Of a stretch of DNA of 64,000 nt, positions 43,838-51,979 are shown one piece after another; within the stretch, counting starts at the first letter, position 1, and each line of letters begins with the position of its first letter. The translations under genes and the position numbers were made by a program. The notes beneath the pieces were generated by a model. The model made no database searches. It saw nothing but the letters and a program-made list of their open reading frames with translations, and was not told where the DNA came from. This stretch comes from Solimonas terrae (GTDB lineage Bacteria > Pseudomonadota > Gammaproteobacteria > Nevskiales > Nevskiaceae): positions 62,001 to 126,000 of the forward strand of contig NZ_JAAMOW010000002.1 in NCBI RefSeq assembly GCF_011067135.1, written 5' to 3'.

Positions 43838-44692
43838 TCAGGACGGGATATCGCCGGTCAGCGTCCACTTGCCGGCGCTGTTGCGCAGCCAGCCGGACGA
43901 GGCCCAGGCGCCGCCGTCGACCGGGATCACGGTGCCGGTGACATAGCTGCTCATCGGCGAGGCGAGAAACACCGCGACATGGCCGCACTCGGTATCGATG
44001 CCCTCGCGGCCCAGCGGCAGGCGGCGTGCGATCGCCGCGCGCTGCGCCGGTGTCGGCTCGATCCATTTCGACGGATCGACCGGTCCGGCGTGATTGCCGC
44101 GAATGCCCGGCGTCGCGGTGATGTCCGGAGCAATCGCATTGACGCGTATGCCGTGATCGGCGAATTCCAGCGCCAGCGTGCGCGTCAGGTTGTTGAGCCC
44201 GGCCTTGCAGGCGGCGTACACGGCGAAGTTCGGCGCCGCGCGGGAAGCCTCGATGCTCGTCACATTGATGATCGTGCCGCCGCGCCCGCCGCGGATCATC
44301 CACGGTACGGCCGCCGAGGTCGCGGCGAGTACGCTGACCAGATTGAGATCGATGTGCCTGCGCCAGGAGCGCTCGGACTGCTCGAGAAACGGCCGGCCGC
44401 TGACACCGCCCGCGTTGTTGACGAGGATATCGATGCGGCCGAACGCCTCGGCCGTGCGCTCGACCAGCGTGCCGATCTGCGTCGTGTCCATGACATCGGT
44501 CGGTACGGCCAGCGCGCGCCGGCCCCGTTCGCGAATGCGGGCGGCAGTTTCCTCGCAGCGTTCGGGAATGATGTCGGCAATCGCGACATCGGCGCCGGCA
44601 TCGGCAAACGCCAGCGCGATCGCCCGGCCGATGCCGCCGCCACCGCCGGTGACGATGGCGACCTGATCGTTCAAGAGCGTATCGGCTTGCAT
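43838..44692 (-). CDS. SDR-family oxidoreductase
   Basis: A 284-residue SDR. TGGGGGIG cofactor motif, Asp after beta-2 (AIADIIPE) suggesting NAD, NNAG and active-site YAACK are intact. ATG 44692 has GGAGAG upstream. It is the first gene of the unit that goes on to LLM, fno, esterase and cofC, so it may act in tandem with the F420-dependent step (for example alcohol/ketone interconversion). Confidence 0.87.
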   Translation of the reverse strand: MQADTLLNDQVAIVTGGGGGIGRAIALAFADAGADVAIADIIPERCEETAARIRERGRRALAVPTDVMDTTQIGTLVERTAEAFGRIDILVNNAGGVSGRPFLEQSERSWRRHIDLNLVSVLAATSAAVPWMIRGGRGGTIINVTSIEASRAAPNFAVYAACKAGLNNLTRTLALEFADHGIRVNAIAPDITATPGIRGNHAGPVDPSKWIEPTPAQRAAIARRLPLGREGIDTECGHVAVFLASPMSSYVTGTVIPVDGGAWASSGWLRNSAGKWTLTGDIPS

Positions 44693-44797
44693 GTCCCACT
44701 CTCCTCGGCGGGTGCAGCGGCCGTACGTCGCGGTGCCTTGACCCAAATGGCCCGTTGCCGTGCCGCTTTTGACCTTATCCGCTCGTCAAGCGGCTGG

Positions 44798-44813
44798 TCA
44801 ACAGCACTGTACA
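44798..44813. promoter_or_regulatory. Degenerate TCAACA-N4-TGTTGA operator upstream of SDR-LLM-fno-cofC unit
   Basis: TCAACA-GCAC-TGTACA: left half perfect, right half 4 of 6. It is 106 bp upstream of the SDR start. Confidence 0.45.
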
Positions 44814-44891
44814 TCAGCATGTCCCGATCGCATGCACATGTCCCGGCCACGCTACCTGCGGGCGCGGCACATCATGACGGCCCCACAAACA

Positions 44892-44926
44892 CCGAGGGAG
44901 CGCCGCATGTTGCGACGCTCCCTCGG
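44892..44926 (-). terminator. Rho-independent terminator after the 44.9-51.1 kb minus operon
   Basis: CCGAGGGAGCG (44892-44902) and CGCTCCCTCGG (44916-44926), followed on the minus strand by TGTTTGTGG. It lies 21 bp beyond the aldehyde dehydrogenase stop. Confidence 0.85.
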
Positions 44927-44946
44927 AAATGGCTGCCGTCCAGGAC

Positions 44947-46413
44947 TCAGGACACGCGCGCGCCGATCGCCTTGATTTCGGTGAATTCCTCGATGCCTTC
45001 GAGGCCCCATTCGCGGCCCATGCCGGACTGCTTGTAGCCGCCGAACGGCAGGTCGCCGGTAATGCTCATGCCGCCGTTGACCGACAGCGCGCCGGCGCGG
45101 ATGCGCTTGCAGACATTCATCGCGCGCTGGTGCGAGCCGAACACCGCGCCGCCGAGGCCGTAGATGCTGTCGTTGGCGATGCGGATCGCGTCCTCGTCGT
45201 CTTCGTACGGAATCACGACCAGCACCGGCCCGAAGATTTCTTCCTGGGCGATGCGCATGTCGTTTCTGACGTCGACGAAGCAGGTCGGCTCGATGAAGAA
45301 GCCGCCGCCCTTGTCGTTGCGGATGTTGCCGCCAGCGAGCAGGCGCGCACCCTCCTTGACGCCGAGATCGACGTAGCCCTTGACGCGCTCGAGCTGACGC
45401 TTGGAGATCAGCGGCCCCATGATGCAGGTCGGCTCGTCGATCTTGCCCCACTTGTCGGCGTAGCCGGCGTAGGCCTTCTCGAGGATCGCGACCGCCATCG
45501 GGTATTTGCTCTTCGGCACCAGCAGGCGCGTCGGATAGGCGCAGCCCTGACCGGCGTGGAACACCACCATCGAGCCGGCGATCACCATCGGGAAGGCCTG
45601 CTCCTGCACATCGTCGAGCACCAGGAACACCGACTTGCCGCCGAGTTCGAGGAACACGCGCTTCAGGGTTTCGGCGCCGTTGGCCATGATCTTCTTGCCG
45701 ACGGCGGTGGAGCCGGTGAACGACACCAGATCGACGCGCGGGTCCTTGGTGAGCATCTCGCCGGCAGTGACGGGGTCGGCGCTGGTGACGACGTTGATGA
45801 CGCCCTTCGGCAGGCCGGCTTCGATCGCCAGTTCGCCGAAGATCGCGCCCATTGCCGGCGTGTCAGGCGCCGGCTTGAGGACGACCGTGCAGCCCGCGAG
45901 CAGCGCGGCGACGACCTTGCCGACGTTGATGTACAGCGGCACGTTCCAGGGCGTGATCGCGGCGACCACGCCGGCCGCTTCGCGCATCACATAACGCTTG
46001 GTGTCGAAGCCCATTTCGTTCTTGACACCGCGATCCTCCTCCCACTTCATGCGCTGGAATTCGGAGATCAGGCCATCGGCGCCGCTCAGCGCGCCATCGA
46101 TCTGCGCACGGTAGGCGGCACCCGGTGCGGCGCCGACTTCGATCTTGGAAATCTCGACGAGACGATCGCGGTTCTTGTAGAGCAGGTCGCGGAAGGTCTT
46201 CATCAGTGCGTAGCGACGGGCGTGGTCGGTGGACCAGTCGGTCGTGTCGAACGCGCGGCGCGCCGCGGCAATGGCGGCGTCGACATCTTCGGCCGAGCCG
46301 TCGGCGGCCTGGCCGATGACCTCGCCGGTCCACGGACCGATGTTGTCGTAGGTCTTGCCGCCCTTGGCCGGGCGCAGCTCGCCGTCGATGAAGAGCAGGG
46401 TGTCGAGTGCCAT
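44947..46413 (-). CDS. Aldehyde dehydrogenase family protein
   Basis: A 488-residue ALDH. ITPWNVPLYINVGKV, FTGSTAVGKK, catalytic Glu in LELGGKSVF and Cys in HAGQGCAYPTR are in place; the QGC context is shared with a group of ALDHs found in hydrophobic-compound degradation clusters. It is the last gene of the minus operon that starts with the SDR at 51088, and the terminator follows. Aldehyde substrate not known. Confidence 0.9.
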   Translation of the reverse strand: MALDTLLFIDGELRPAKGGKTYDNIGPWTGEVIGQAADGSAEDVDAAIAAARRAFDTTDWSTDHARRYALMKTFRDLLYKNRDRLVEISKIEVGAAPGAAYRAQIDGALSGADGLISEFQRMKWEEDRGVKNEMGFDTKRYVMREAAGVVAAITPWNVPLYINVGKVVAALLAGCTVVLKPAPDTPAMGAIFGELAIEAGLPKGVINVVTSADPVTAGEMLTKDPRVDLVSFTGSTAVGKKIMANGAETLKRVFLELGGKSVFLVLDDVQEQAFPMVIAGSMVVFHAGQGCAYPTRLLVPKSKYPMAVAILEKAYAGYADKWGKIDEPTCIMGPLISKRQLERVKGYVDLGVKEGARLLAGGNIRNDKGGGFFIEPTCFVDVRNDMRIAQEEIFGPVLVVIPYEDDEDAIRIANDSIYGLGGAVFGSHQRAMNVCKRIRAGALSVNGGMSITGDLPFGGYKQSGMGREWGLEGIEEFTEIKAIGARVS

Positions 46414-46469
46414 GTTCAGTCCTCTTGGATGTTGCGATTCTTCAGGGGTTCGTTACGGGTGCTGCGTGT

Positions 46470-48107
46470 TCAGTTCGTGCCCTGCAGCGCGTGCTGCGCC
46501 GCGAGCCAGGCCCAGGTCATCGTCGGGCCGATGCTGCCGCCCGGTCCGCCTTCGACCGGACCCATCACGGATGCGGTCGACGTGCCGGTCGCGTACAGGC
46601 CCTCGATCACCGAGCCGTCGTCGCGCAGCACCCGGGCGTGGACGTCGCAGACCAGTCCGCCGAAGGTGCTGACGTCGCCGGGATACATCTGCATCGCGTA
46701 GAACGGGCCTTGTTCGATGGTGCCGAGCGTGCGCGTGTCCGCTTTCAGCGGGTCGCCCGACCATTCGTCGAAGGCGTGTGCGCCGCGCCGGAAATCTTCA
46801 TCGGTACCGCGACGGACTTGCTCGTTGTAGCGTTCGACGGTCGCGCGCAGTGCGTCGGCCGGCAGGCCGCAATCCGTGGCGAGGGCCTCGATCGTCTCGG
46901 CCTTGTGCAGGATCTTGCTGTCGAACCAGGCCTGCGGCTTCTTCGGTCCCGGCATCGAGCCGGCCAGCATGTAGGTGTTGATGTACTGGCTGTCGACGAT
47001 CATGAAGCTCGGCACGGCCGGCGCGGTCTTGTGGCGATCGAGCATCTTGCGGCAGATGTCGGTCGGCGCGCCGCTCTCGCGCATGTAGCGCACGCCGCTG
47101 CCATCGACGACGATGCAATGCGGCTTCGATGTGTCGAGATTCGGTTTCACGGTCTTGTCGCCCGGCGGCAACGTGATCTGCATGCCGATGCGCTGGTCCA
47201 TCTGTGCGACGGCGGCGCCGATGCGCAGGCCGGCTTCGATCATCTCGCCCTTGTCCTCGGCGATCACGCTCGTCCATTCCGACTTCACGCCGGGCTGGTA
47301 CTGGTCGAGCATGCGCTGGTTGCGCGCGAAGCCGCCGGCGTTGAGCAGCACGCCGAGCGTGGCCGTGACGCGTTGTCCGTTGGCGATCACGCCGACGACA
47401 CGATCGTGTTCGACGATCAGCTCGCTGACCGGCGACTGCAGGCGAATCTCGACGCCGGCCTTCAGCGCGGCGTGCAGCATCTGCCCCTGCAGGGCTTGAC
47501 CGGCCGTGGCGCGATGCTTGCCGGTCAGCTTGTCCTTGAGCGCGCGACCGAGGATGCGCAGCAGCACCTTCTTGGCGGCCTTGTCGCGCTTCATCAGCGG
47601 CAGCTGCATGGCCTCGTCGAGGTTCGCCGGCAGCGGCAGGAAGCCGGGCCGCAGTCGCGCCTTCCATTCGCCGAGCTGCTTGATGTCGAACAGTTCGGAC
47701 ACCACGGTGCGGCCGGGCTCCGACGCGCCGGCGACGCTGTAGTGATCCGGGTAATGCGGTATTCGGCGCAGCTTGATGCCTTGCGCGACGAGAAAGTCGA
47801 TCATCTGCGGCGCGGCGTCGACGAAGGCCGCGCGCCGTTCGCGGCTCGCGCCCGGCATGGCGGCGTGATCGCCGACGGCTGCGTCGAGATACGCGATCGC
47901 CTGCTCGCGGCTGTCCGGTACGCCCGCTTCCTTCATGTAGCGGTTGTTCGGAATCCACATCACGCCGCCGGAGGTCGCCGTCGTGCCGCCGACCAGATCG
48001 GCCTTTTCGACGATCAGCACGCGCTTGCCGGCGGCGCGCAGCACCAGCGCCGCGCAAAACGAACCGGCACCGCTGCCGACGATGATGAAGTCGTGGTTCT
48101 CGCTCAT
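46470..48107 (-). CDS. FAD-dependent dehydrogenase, 3-ketosteroid-delta1-dehydrogenase-like (FAD_binding_2)
   Basis: A 545-residue flavoprotein. The N-terminal GSGAGSFCAALVLRAAG dinucleotide-binding motif, GGTTATSGGVMWIPNN, and the C-terminal YATGTSTASVMGP...GGPGGSIGPTMTWAWLAAQHA match KstD/FAD_binding_2 proteins. Such enzymes introduce ring double bonds next to a ketone in steroids. Whether the substrate is a steroid is inference; related proteins act on other alicyclic ketones. It shares the operon with an ALDH and SDRs. Confidence 0.85.
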   Translation of the reverse strand: MSENHDFIIVGSGAGSFCAALVLRAAGKRVLIVEKADLVGGTTATSGGVMWIPNNRYMKEAGVPDSREQAIAYLDAAVGDHAAMPGASRERRAAFVDAAPQMIDFLVAQGIKLRRIPHYPDHYSVAGASEPGRTVVSELFDIKQLGEWKARLRPGFLPLPANLDEAMQLPLMKRDKAAKKVLLRILGRALKDKLTGKHRATAGQALQGQMLHAALKAGVEIRLQSPVSELIVEHDRVVGVIANGQRVTATLGVLLNAGGFARNQRMLDQYQPGVKSEWTSVIAEDKGEMIEAGLRIGAAVAQMDQRIGMQITLPPGDKTVKPNLDTSKPHCIVVDGSGVRYMRESGAPTDICRKMLDRHKTAPAVPSFMIVDSQYINTYMLAGSMPGPKKPQAWFDSKILHKAETIEALATDCGLPADALRATVERYNEQVRRGTDEDFRRGAHAFDEWSGDPLKADTRTLGTIEQGPFYAMQMYPGDVSTFGGLVCDVHARVLRDDGSVIEGLYATGTSTASVMGPVEGGPGGSIGPTMTWAWLAAQHALQGTN

Positions 48108-48134
48108 TGCTGTTTCCCTTGATCTGCATCACGA

Positions 48135-48240
48135 CCGTTCGTCCCGAGTGTTTCGGCGCCAGCCGAAATGTATCGAGGGACCTTTGCGCCAGGCCCCTCG
48201 ATACACCGCACGCGATGCGTGCGGCACTCGGGGCGAACGG
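48135..48240. repeat. Perfect cloverleaf (three hairpins closed by an outer stem), REP-like element
   Basis: Outer arms CCGTTCGTCCCGAGTG (48135-48150) and CACTCGGGGCGAACGG (48225-48240) pair at 15 of 16 positions, the other being G-U capable. Inside lie three abutting hairpins: TTTCGGC/GCCGAAA (48151-48168), TGTATCGAGGG/CCCTCGATACA (48169-48205) and CCGCACGC/GCGTGCGG (48206-48224). No base is left unpaired at the junctions. It sits between the FAD-dehydrogenase start and the SDR stop. Confidence 0.85.
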
Positions 48241-48270
48241 GCCGTCGGGAGTTCATCGACGACGGCCGTC

Positions 48271-49008
48271 TCATGCAGCCTTGCTCGCGTGCAGATGGAC
48301 ATTCGCCATGTGCAGGTCGGGTGGCATGTCGAGGATGGCGTGGAACGCCGCGGTTACCGAGTTGACCTGCGACAGCGGCTGCTCGCGCAGATTGCGGCCG
48401 ATCGCGGCGTTGGCCTGCGCAAAGCGCATCGCCACCTGCGGGTCCCAGTTCGGTGGTATCGGCTCGTCGATCATCATGCCGCAGCGCACGTTGGTGACGC
48501 GGATGCCGGCCGGCTTGAGCTCGTGGTACAGGCCTTCGGAGAAACGGTCGAGTCCGGCCTTGCTGGTCTGATAGGCGACCAGATACGGAAACAGCATGCC
48601 GGCCGATTCGGAGCTGACGTTGATGATGTGGCCGCCGGCCGACATCAGCGGAATCGCCGAACGCGCGCACAGCATCGGTCCGGCGAGGTTGGTCGTGATG
48701 ATGCTCATGATCTGCGCGTCGCTGGCTTCGGCGATCAGGAACGGCTCGTAGACCGCGGCGTTGTTGATCAGCACGTCGATCTTCGGATGCGCGGCGGCGA
48801 TTTCGGCGAAGGCCTTCTTCACCGACGCCGGCGATGCGACGTCGCATTCGACGGCCATCGCCGGCGCGCCGAGTTCATCCGCGACGGCCTTGACCTTGGA
48901 CAGTGTGCGGCCGAGCAGTACCAGCGTCTCGCCCTGCTTCGCGAAACGACGCGCGAGCGCGCGGCCCAGACCGATGCCGGCACCGGTGATGACGATGACC
49001 CTCGACAT
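48271..49008 (-). CDS. SDR-family oxidoreductase
   Basis: A 245-residue SDR with TGAGIGLG cofactor motif, Arg-rich beta-2 end (LLGRTLSK, favouring NADP), NNAAVYE and active-site YQTSK. It lies 28 bp after the EthD-like gene's stop and before the FAD-dehydrogenase gene, separated from the latter by the cloverleaf element. Alcohol/ketone substrate unknown. Confidence 0.86.
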   Translation of the reverse strand: MSRVIVITGAGIGLGRALARRFAKQGETLVLLGRTLSKVKAVADELGAPAMAVECDVASPASVKKAFAEIAAAHPKIDVLINNAAVYEPFLIAEASDAQIMSIITTNLAGPMLCARSAIPLMSAGGHIINVSSESAGMLFPYLVAYQTSKAGLDRFSEGLYHELKPAGIRVTNVRCGMMIDEPIPPNWDPQVAMRFAQANAAIGRNLREQPLSQVNSVTAAFHAILDMPPDLHMANVHLHASKAA

Positions 49009-49036
49009 GCCGCGTTCTCCTCGATTCGTTGTGGGC

Positions 49037-49825
49037 TTACTTGTTCTGCGCAGCGGCGGCCTGCGCCGCCTTGTACGGTGCGAAATCGCCGGCGTAGGCG
49101 ACGCCGCCCTTCCAGAAGCGATCGCCGCTGATCTTGTTGAAATAGTGCACGGTGCGCGCGGTCGAGCCGGACGACGAGCGCGGCTGCATGGCGATGCCGC
49201 TCGGGCTGCGGCCGCCGGCGCGCGCCGAAAAATCGCGGATCGTGAACAGCAGGTCGTCGGTCTGCTGGGCGCACAGCACCAGCTGGTCGCCCGGACAGTA
49301 ACGGCGCGGCTCGATCTGCAGCTCGGACAGCTGGCCGCGCTTCATGCCGACATGGCCGGGTACATTGATGACTTCGCCGCTGTGCACGTTGTCGTACCAG
49401 TCCTGATACTCGGCGTAGCGGCCGATCGTGTAGTTGGCGAGGATGATGCTGATGCCGGACAGCGGTTCGTCGCGCTGCCAGTTCGGGCTGATCTTCCAGT
49501 CCGAATACATGCGATAGCTGTACAGGCGCTCGCTTTCGTCCTCGTCCGCGATCAGGCCGGCGTCGCGGGCTTCGGCAATCAGCGGCCCCAGCGCCGGCAG
49601 ATCGATCGCCGGATTCGGCAGATCGAAATCGTAGAGGCTCACGTAGCGCCAGGGCTGCGGAATGTCCGCCATGATCTGAATCGGCGACACCTCGAAACGC
49701 TCGGCGCCGCCGAAGCCGCGCAGGGCCGCCAGCGCCTTGCGGTGCGGGCCGTCGAACCACGCGGCATATTCGGCCTCGCGGCCGGTCGGGACGTTGTGCA
49801 GATGGATCGTGCAGTAGTGAGACAT
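49037..49825 (-). CDS. Duplicated dimeric alpha/beta-barrel (EthD-like) protein
   Basis: A 262-residue protein made of two related halves: MSHYCTIHLHNVPTGREAEYAAWFDGPHRKALAALRGFGGAERFEVSP and the later IILANYTIGRYAEYQDWYDNVHSGEVINVPGHVGMKRGQL. Each half has the WF/WY...H pattern of EthD-type dimeric alpha/beta barrels, small auxiliary or monooxygenase-like proteins in degradation operons. Function unknown. Confidence 0.7.
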   Translation of the reverse strand: MSHYCTIHLHNVPTGREAEYAAWFDGPHRKALAALRGFGGAERFEVSPIQIMADIPQPWRYVSLYDFDLPNPAIDLPALGPLIAEARDAGLIADEDESERLYSYRMYSDWKISPNWQRDEPLSGISIILANYTIGRYAEYQDWYDNVHSGEVINVPGHVGMKRGQLSELQIEPRRYCPGDQLVLCAQQTDDLLFTIRDFSARAGGRSPSGIAMQPRSSSGSTARTVHYFNKISGDRFWKGGVAYAGDFAPYKAAQAAAAQNK

Positions 49826-49844
49826 GTCGTTTCCCGTTCTCGAA

Positions 49845-50303
49845 TCAGGGTTTTGCCGCGACCGGCTGCAGGTCGAGGTGCAGGCGCGTCAGGCGCGACG
49901 CCGCCAGTTTCCATACGCCGTTCTGCCGGACATAGCGCTCGTGATAGTGGCCGTAGCCGGTCAAGCCGGCCAGGCCGACGCGCGCGGCGTGTTCGGCGCC
50001 GAACAGCACGCGATCCTGCATCGCCCAGATCACGCGCGCCTCGTTGTCGCCGACGAATTCGATTTCCGGCGTATGCACCTGATGCGCGGTGCGCGCGTCG
50101 CCGATCGAAGCTCGGATCTGCGTCAGCGCGGCGTCGCGACCGCGGATCACCGGCAGCGACGAGCCTTCGCTGACGTCGAGTTCGAAGTCGTCGGTGAACA
50201 GCGCCGCGTATTCGGTCCAGTTCTTGGTGTCGAGGAAGCGGCAGTAGCGCGCCTTGACCTGCATGATGGCGAGCTGCGTGGCGATGCGGTCGGTTTCGGT
50301 CAT
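49845..50303 (-). CDS. SnoaL/NTF2-like protein
   Basis: A 152-residue cone-fold protein: IMQVKARYCRFLDTKNWTEYAALFTDDFELDVSEG, then HQVHTPEIEF and GHYHERYVRQNGVWKLAASRLTRL are the SnoaL_4/NTF2 pattern. Homologues include ketosteroid isomerase-like, scytalone-dehydratase-like and hydroxylating-dioxygenase small-subunit-like proteins. It could isomerise or dehydrate a ring intermediate. Encoded 14 bp after the SDR at 50318-51088. Confidence 0.82.
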   Translation of the reverse strand: MTETDRIATQLAIMQVKARYCRFLDTKNWTEYAALFTDDFELDVSEGSSLPVIRGRDAALTQIRASIGDARTAHQVHTPEIEFVGDNEARVIWAMQDRVLFGAEHAARVGLAGLTGYGHYHERYVRQNGVWKLAASRLTRLHLDLQPVAAKP

Positions 50304-50317
50304 GGGGCGATCCGGAT

Positions 50318-51088
50318 TCAGGTCAGCGACGCGCCGGCGTCGACGGTGATCATCTGATTGGTGACATAGCGCGCCGCCGGTGCCGCGAAGAACAGCACGG
50401 CGGCGCCGATGTCCTGCGGCTCGCACATGCCCAGCGGGGGCTTGCGGCGCGCCGGGCCCGCAGTTGCCGGACCGCGCGCGGCGATCGCGCCCGGCGTCGT
50501 CACGCCGCCGGGCAGCACGGTGTTGACGGTGATGCCGTGTTCGACGAGTTCGAATGCGCTGGTCAGGCTCAGCGACAGCAGCGCGCCCTTCGACGAGGCG
50601 TACGACGCCAGGCCGTTGACCGCCGCCGTGCGCGCGCTGTTCGAGGCAATGTTGACGATGCGGCCGCCGTTGCCGGCGGCGACCATCGCGCGACCGATCT
50701 CGCGAATCATCAGCAGCGGCCCGCGCGCATTGACCGCCATCATGCGGTCCCATTCGGCGCTCGTCGTTTCAAGCAGCAGCTCGCGATCCTGAAGGCCGGC
50801 GTTGTTGACCAGCAGCCATGGTGTGCCATGCCCGGCGATGGCTTCGGCGCAGGCCCGCACGATCGAGGCTTCGTCGGCGAGATCGACGACGAGGGCGTGG
50901 GCGCTGCCGCCGCGCTGCACGAGCGCAGTGACGGTGCGGTCGGCAGCCGCAGCATCGCGGTCGGCGATCAGCAGGGTCGCGCCGGCGTCCGCGAGCACGC
51001 CGGCGATGCCGGCGCCGATGCCGCTGCCGGCTCCGGTCACCAGCGCCAGCCTGCCCCGCAGATCGAAACCGGTCGATGCGCCGCTCAT
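50318..51088 (-). CDS. SDR-family oxidoreductase, first gene of the minus operon
   Basis: A 256-residue SDR: VTGAGSGIGAGIAG cofactor motif, Asp at the end of beta-2 (IADRDAAAA, NAD), NNAG and active-site YASSK. ATG 51088 has AGGAG upstream. It heads the unit SDR-SnoaL-EthD-SDR-FAD dehydrogenase-ALDH and is divergent from the plus operon starting at 51717. Confidence 0.87.
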   Translation of the reverse strand: MSGASTGFDLRGRLALVTGAGSGIGAGIAGVLADAGATLLIADRDAAAADRTVTALVQRGGSAHALVVDLADEASIVRACAEAIAGHGTPWLLVNNAGLQDRELLLETTSAEWDRMMAVNARGPLLMIREIGRAMVAAGNGGRIVNIASNSARTAAVNGLASYASSKGALLSLSLTSAFELVEHGITVNTVLPGGVTTPGAIAARGPATAGPARRKPPLGMCEPQDIGAAVLFFAAPAARYVTNQMITVDAGASLT

Positions 51089-51474
51089 GCCTGATGTTCT
51101 CCTCGTCTCGTGGTCGGCAGCGGTGTCCGCTCTGGCAATCCGCGGGGCGCCTGCTGCCGTTGCTGCGTTTGCGTCAGGCGAGGATTTCCCCGCCGATCAG
51201 GAACCTGCGATGCATCATGCGTCCGCTTCGCGGCGCACGCGGCGCACGCGGCGTGACGCAGGCATGACAGCCTGGAGCACGCCGAGCACGCGCCTGCGGG
51301 AGATCGCGGCGCCGCGCCGTTCGAGGGGCCGGCGGATCGTGCTGCCGACAGCGGGCCTCGGGACGATGGTCTGCAAGCTCATGCTACGGTCTCGGTGCTG
51401 CTCGCGGCTGAACGTGCCTGTCCGTCATCCGCGGGGCTATATTAGGCGCCGACCTGCTGCCGGTGCGATCATAA

Positions 51475-51490
51475 TCAACAGAGTCGATTA
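51475..51490. promoter_or_regulatory. Degenerate TCAACA-N4-TGTTGA copy
   Basis: TCAACA-GAGT-CGATTA: left half perfect, right half 3 of 6. It is enclosed by the repeat ATAATC (51471-51476) and GATTAT (51486-51491). Confidence 0.35.
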
Positions 51491-51563
51491 TGACAGTCCA
51501 GCGACCTCGTTCCGCAAGGCAAAACAGCTTGCCTTCAGGTGCAATTCGTCTGCCGGTGGCTGG

Positions 51564-51579
51564 TCGACACTGTTGTTGG
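51564..51579. promoter_or_regulatory. Near-consensus TCAACA-N4-TGTTGA operator upstream of the 51.7 kb operon
   Basis: TCGACA-CTGT-TGTTGG: 10 of 12 half-site bases match. It is 138 bp upstream of the ferredoxin start. Confidence 0.45.
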
Positions 51580-51716
51580 AAAAGCGATTGTAGGATACAT
51601 TTACTTAGCAGGCTCAGCAAATTCAAAATGCGGCGGCCGAAGACGCTCGGAAACCTCGTCGAACGGCTTCGCGGACGATCGCAGATTCGTGCATCCATGT
51701 ACGTCAGGAGGAAACC

Positions 51717-51911
51717 ATGAAGATTCGCATCGAGAAGGCGTCATGCGCCGGCAATGCACGCTGTGCGGCCGTCTCGGAAGAGCTGTTTCCGCTGAACGAA
51801 GACGGCTACATCGCGGTCGACAAGGTGGATGTGCCGGAAGGCAAGGAACAGCTCGCCAGACGCGGCGCGCGGGCCTGCCCGGAACGCATCATCTTCATCG
51901 AAGAAGAATGA
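51717..51911 (+). CDS. Small [3Fe-4S]/[4Fe-4S] ferredoxin, P450 partner type
   Basis: A 64-residue ferredoxin; AGGAGG precedes ATG 51717. Ligands Cys10, Cys16 and Cys54 (SCAGNARC ... ARACPERI) fit the three-cysteine pattern of actinobacterial-type P450 ferredoxins, which usually carry [3Fe-4S]. It probably feeds the P450 at 52868-54109, two genes on. This differs from the [2Fe-2S] donor of the first P450. Confidence 0.88.
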   Translation: MKIRIEKASCAGNARCAAVSEELFPLNEDGYIAVDKVDVPEGKEQLARRGARACPERIIFIEEE

Positions 51912-51979
51912 ATTGCAAGGGATGACCGGCGCGCAGCAGCGCTGGTCGTGACGATCAGACATCAAGGCAGGAGTGCGGG

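Larger units (their letters stand above)
51089..51716. promoter_or_regulatory. 628-bp bidirectional control region of the two large operons
   Basis: No gene with support is seen here. It holds two copies of the operator motif (51475 and 51564), the first nested in the wider repeat ATAATC-N9-GATTAT, in a distinctly AT-richer stretch (~51430-51620). Small open frames lack ribosome sites. Confidence 0.55.

Noticed and set aside
44813-44850. Direct repeat CATGTCCCG twice upstream of the SDR-LLM unit as a regulator array
   Set aside because: Only two short copies with no symmetry and no further occurrence seen; could be chance.
48135-48240. Cloverleaf considered as a tRNA gene
   Set aside because: Arms are too long, there are no D-loop or T-loop consensus bases, no anticodon loop of seven and no CCA end.
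48135-48240. Cloverleaf considered as an integron attC site or CRISPR-like unit
   Set aside because: No integrase core-site pattern and only one copy; attC sites form a single long hairpin with bulges, not three abutting perfect stems.
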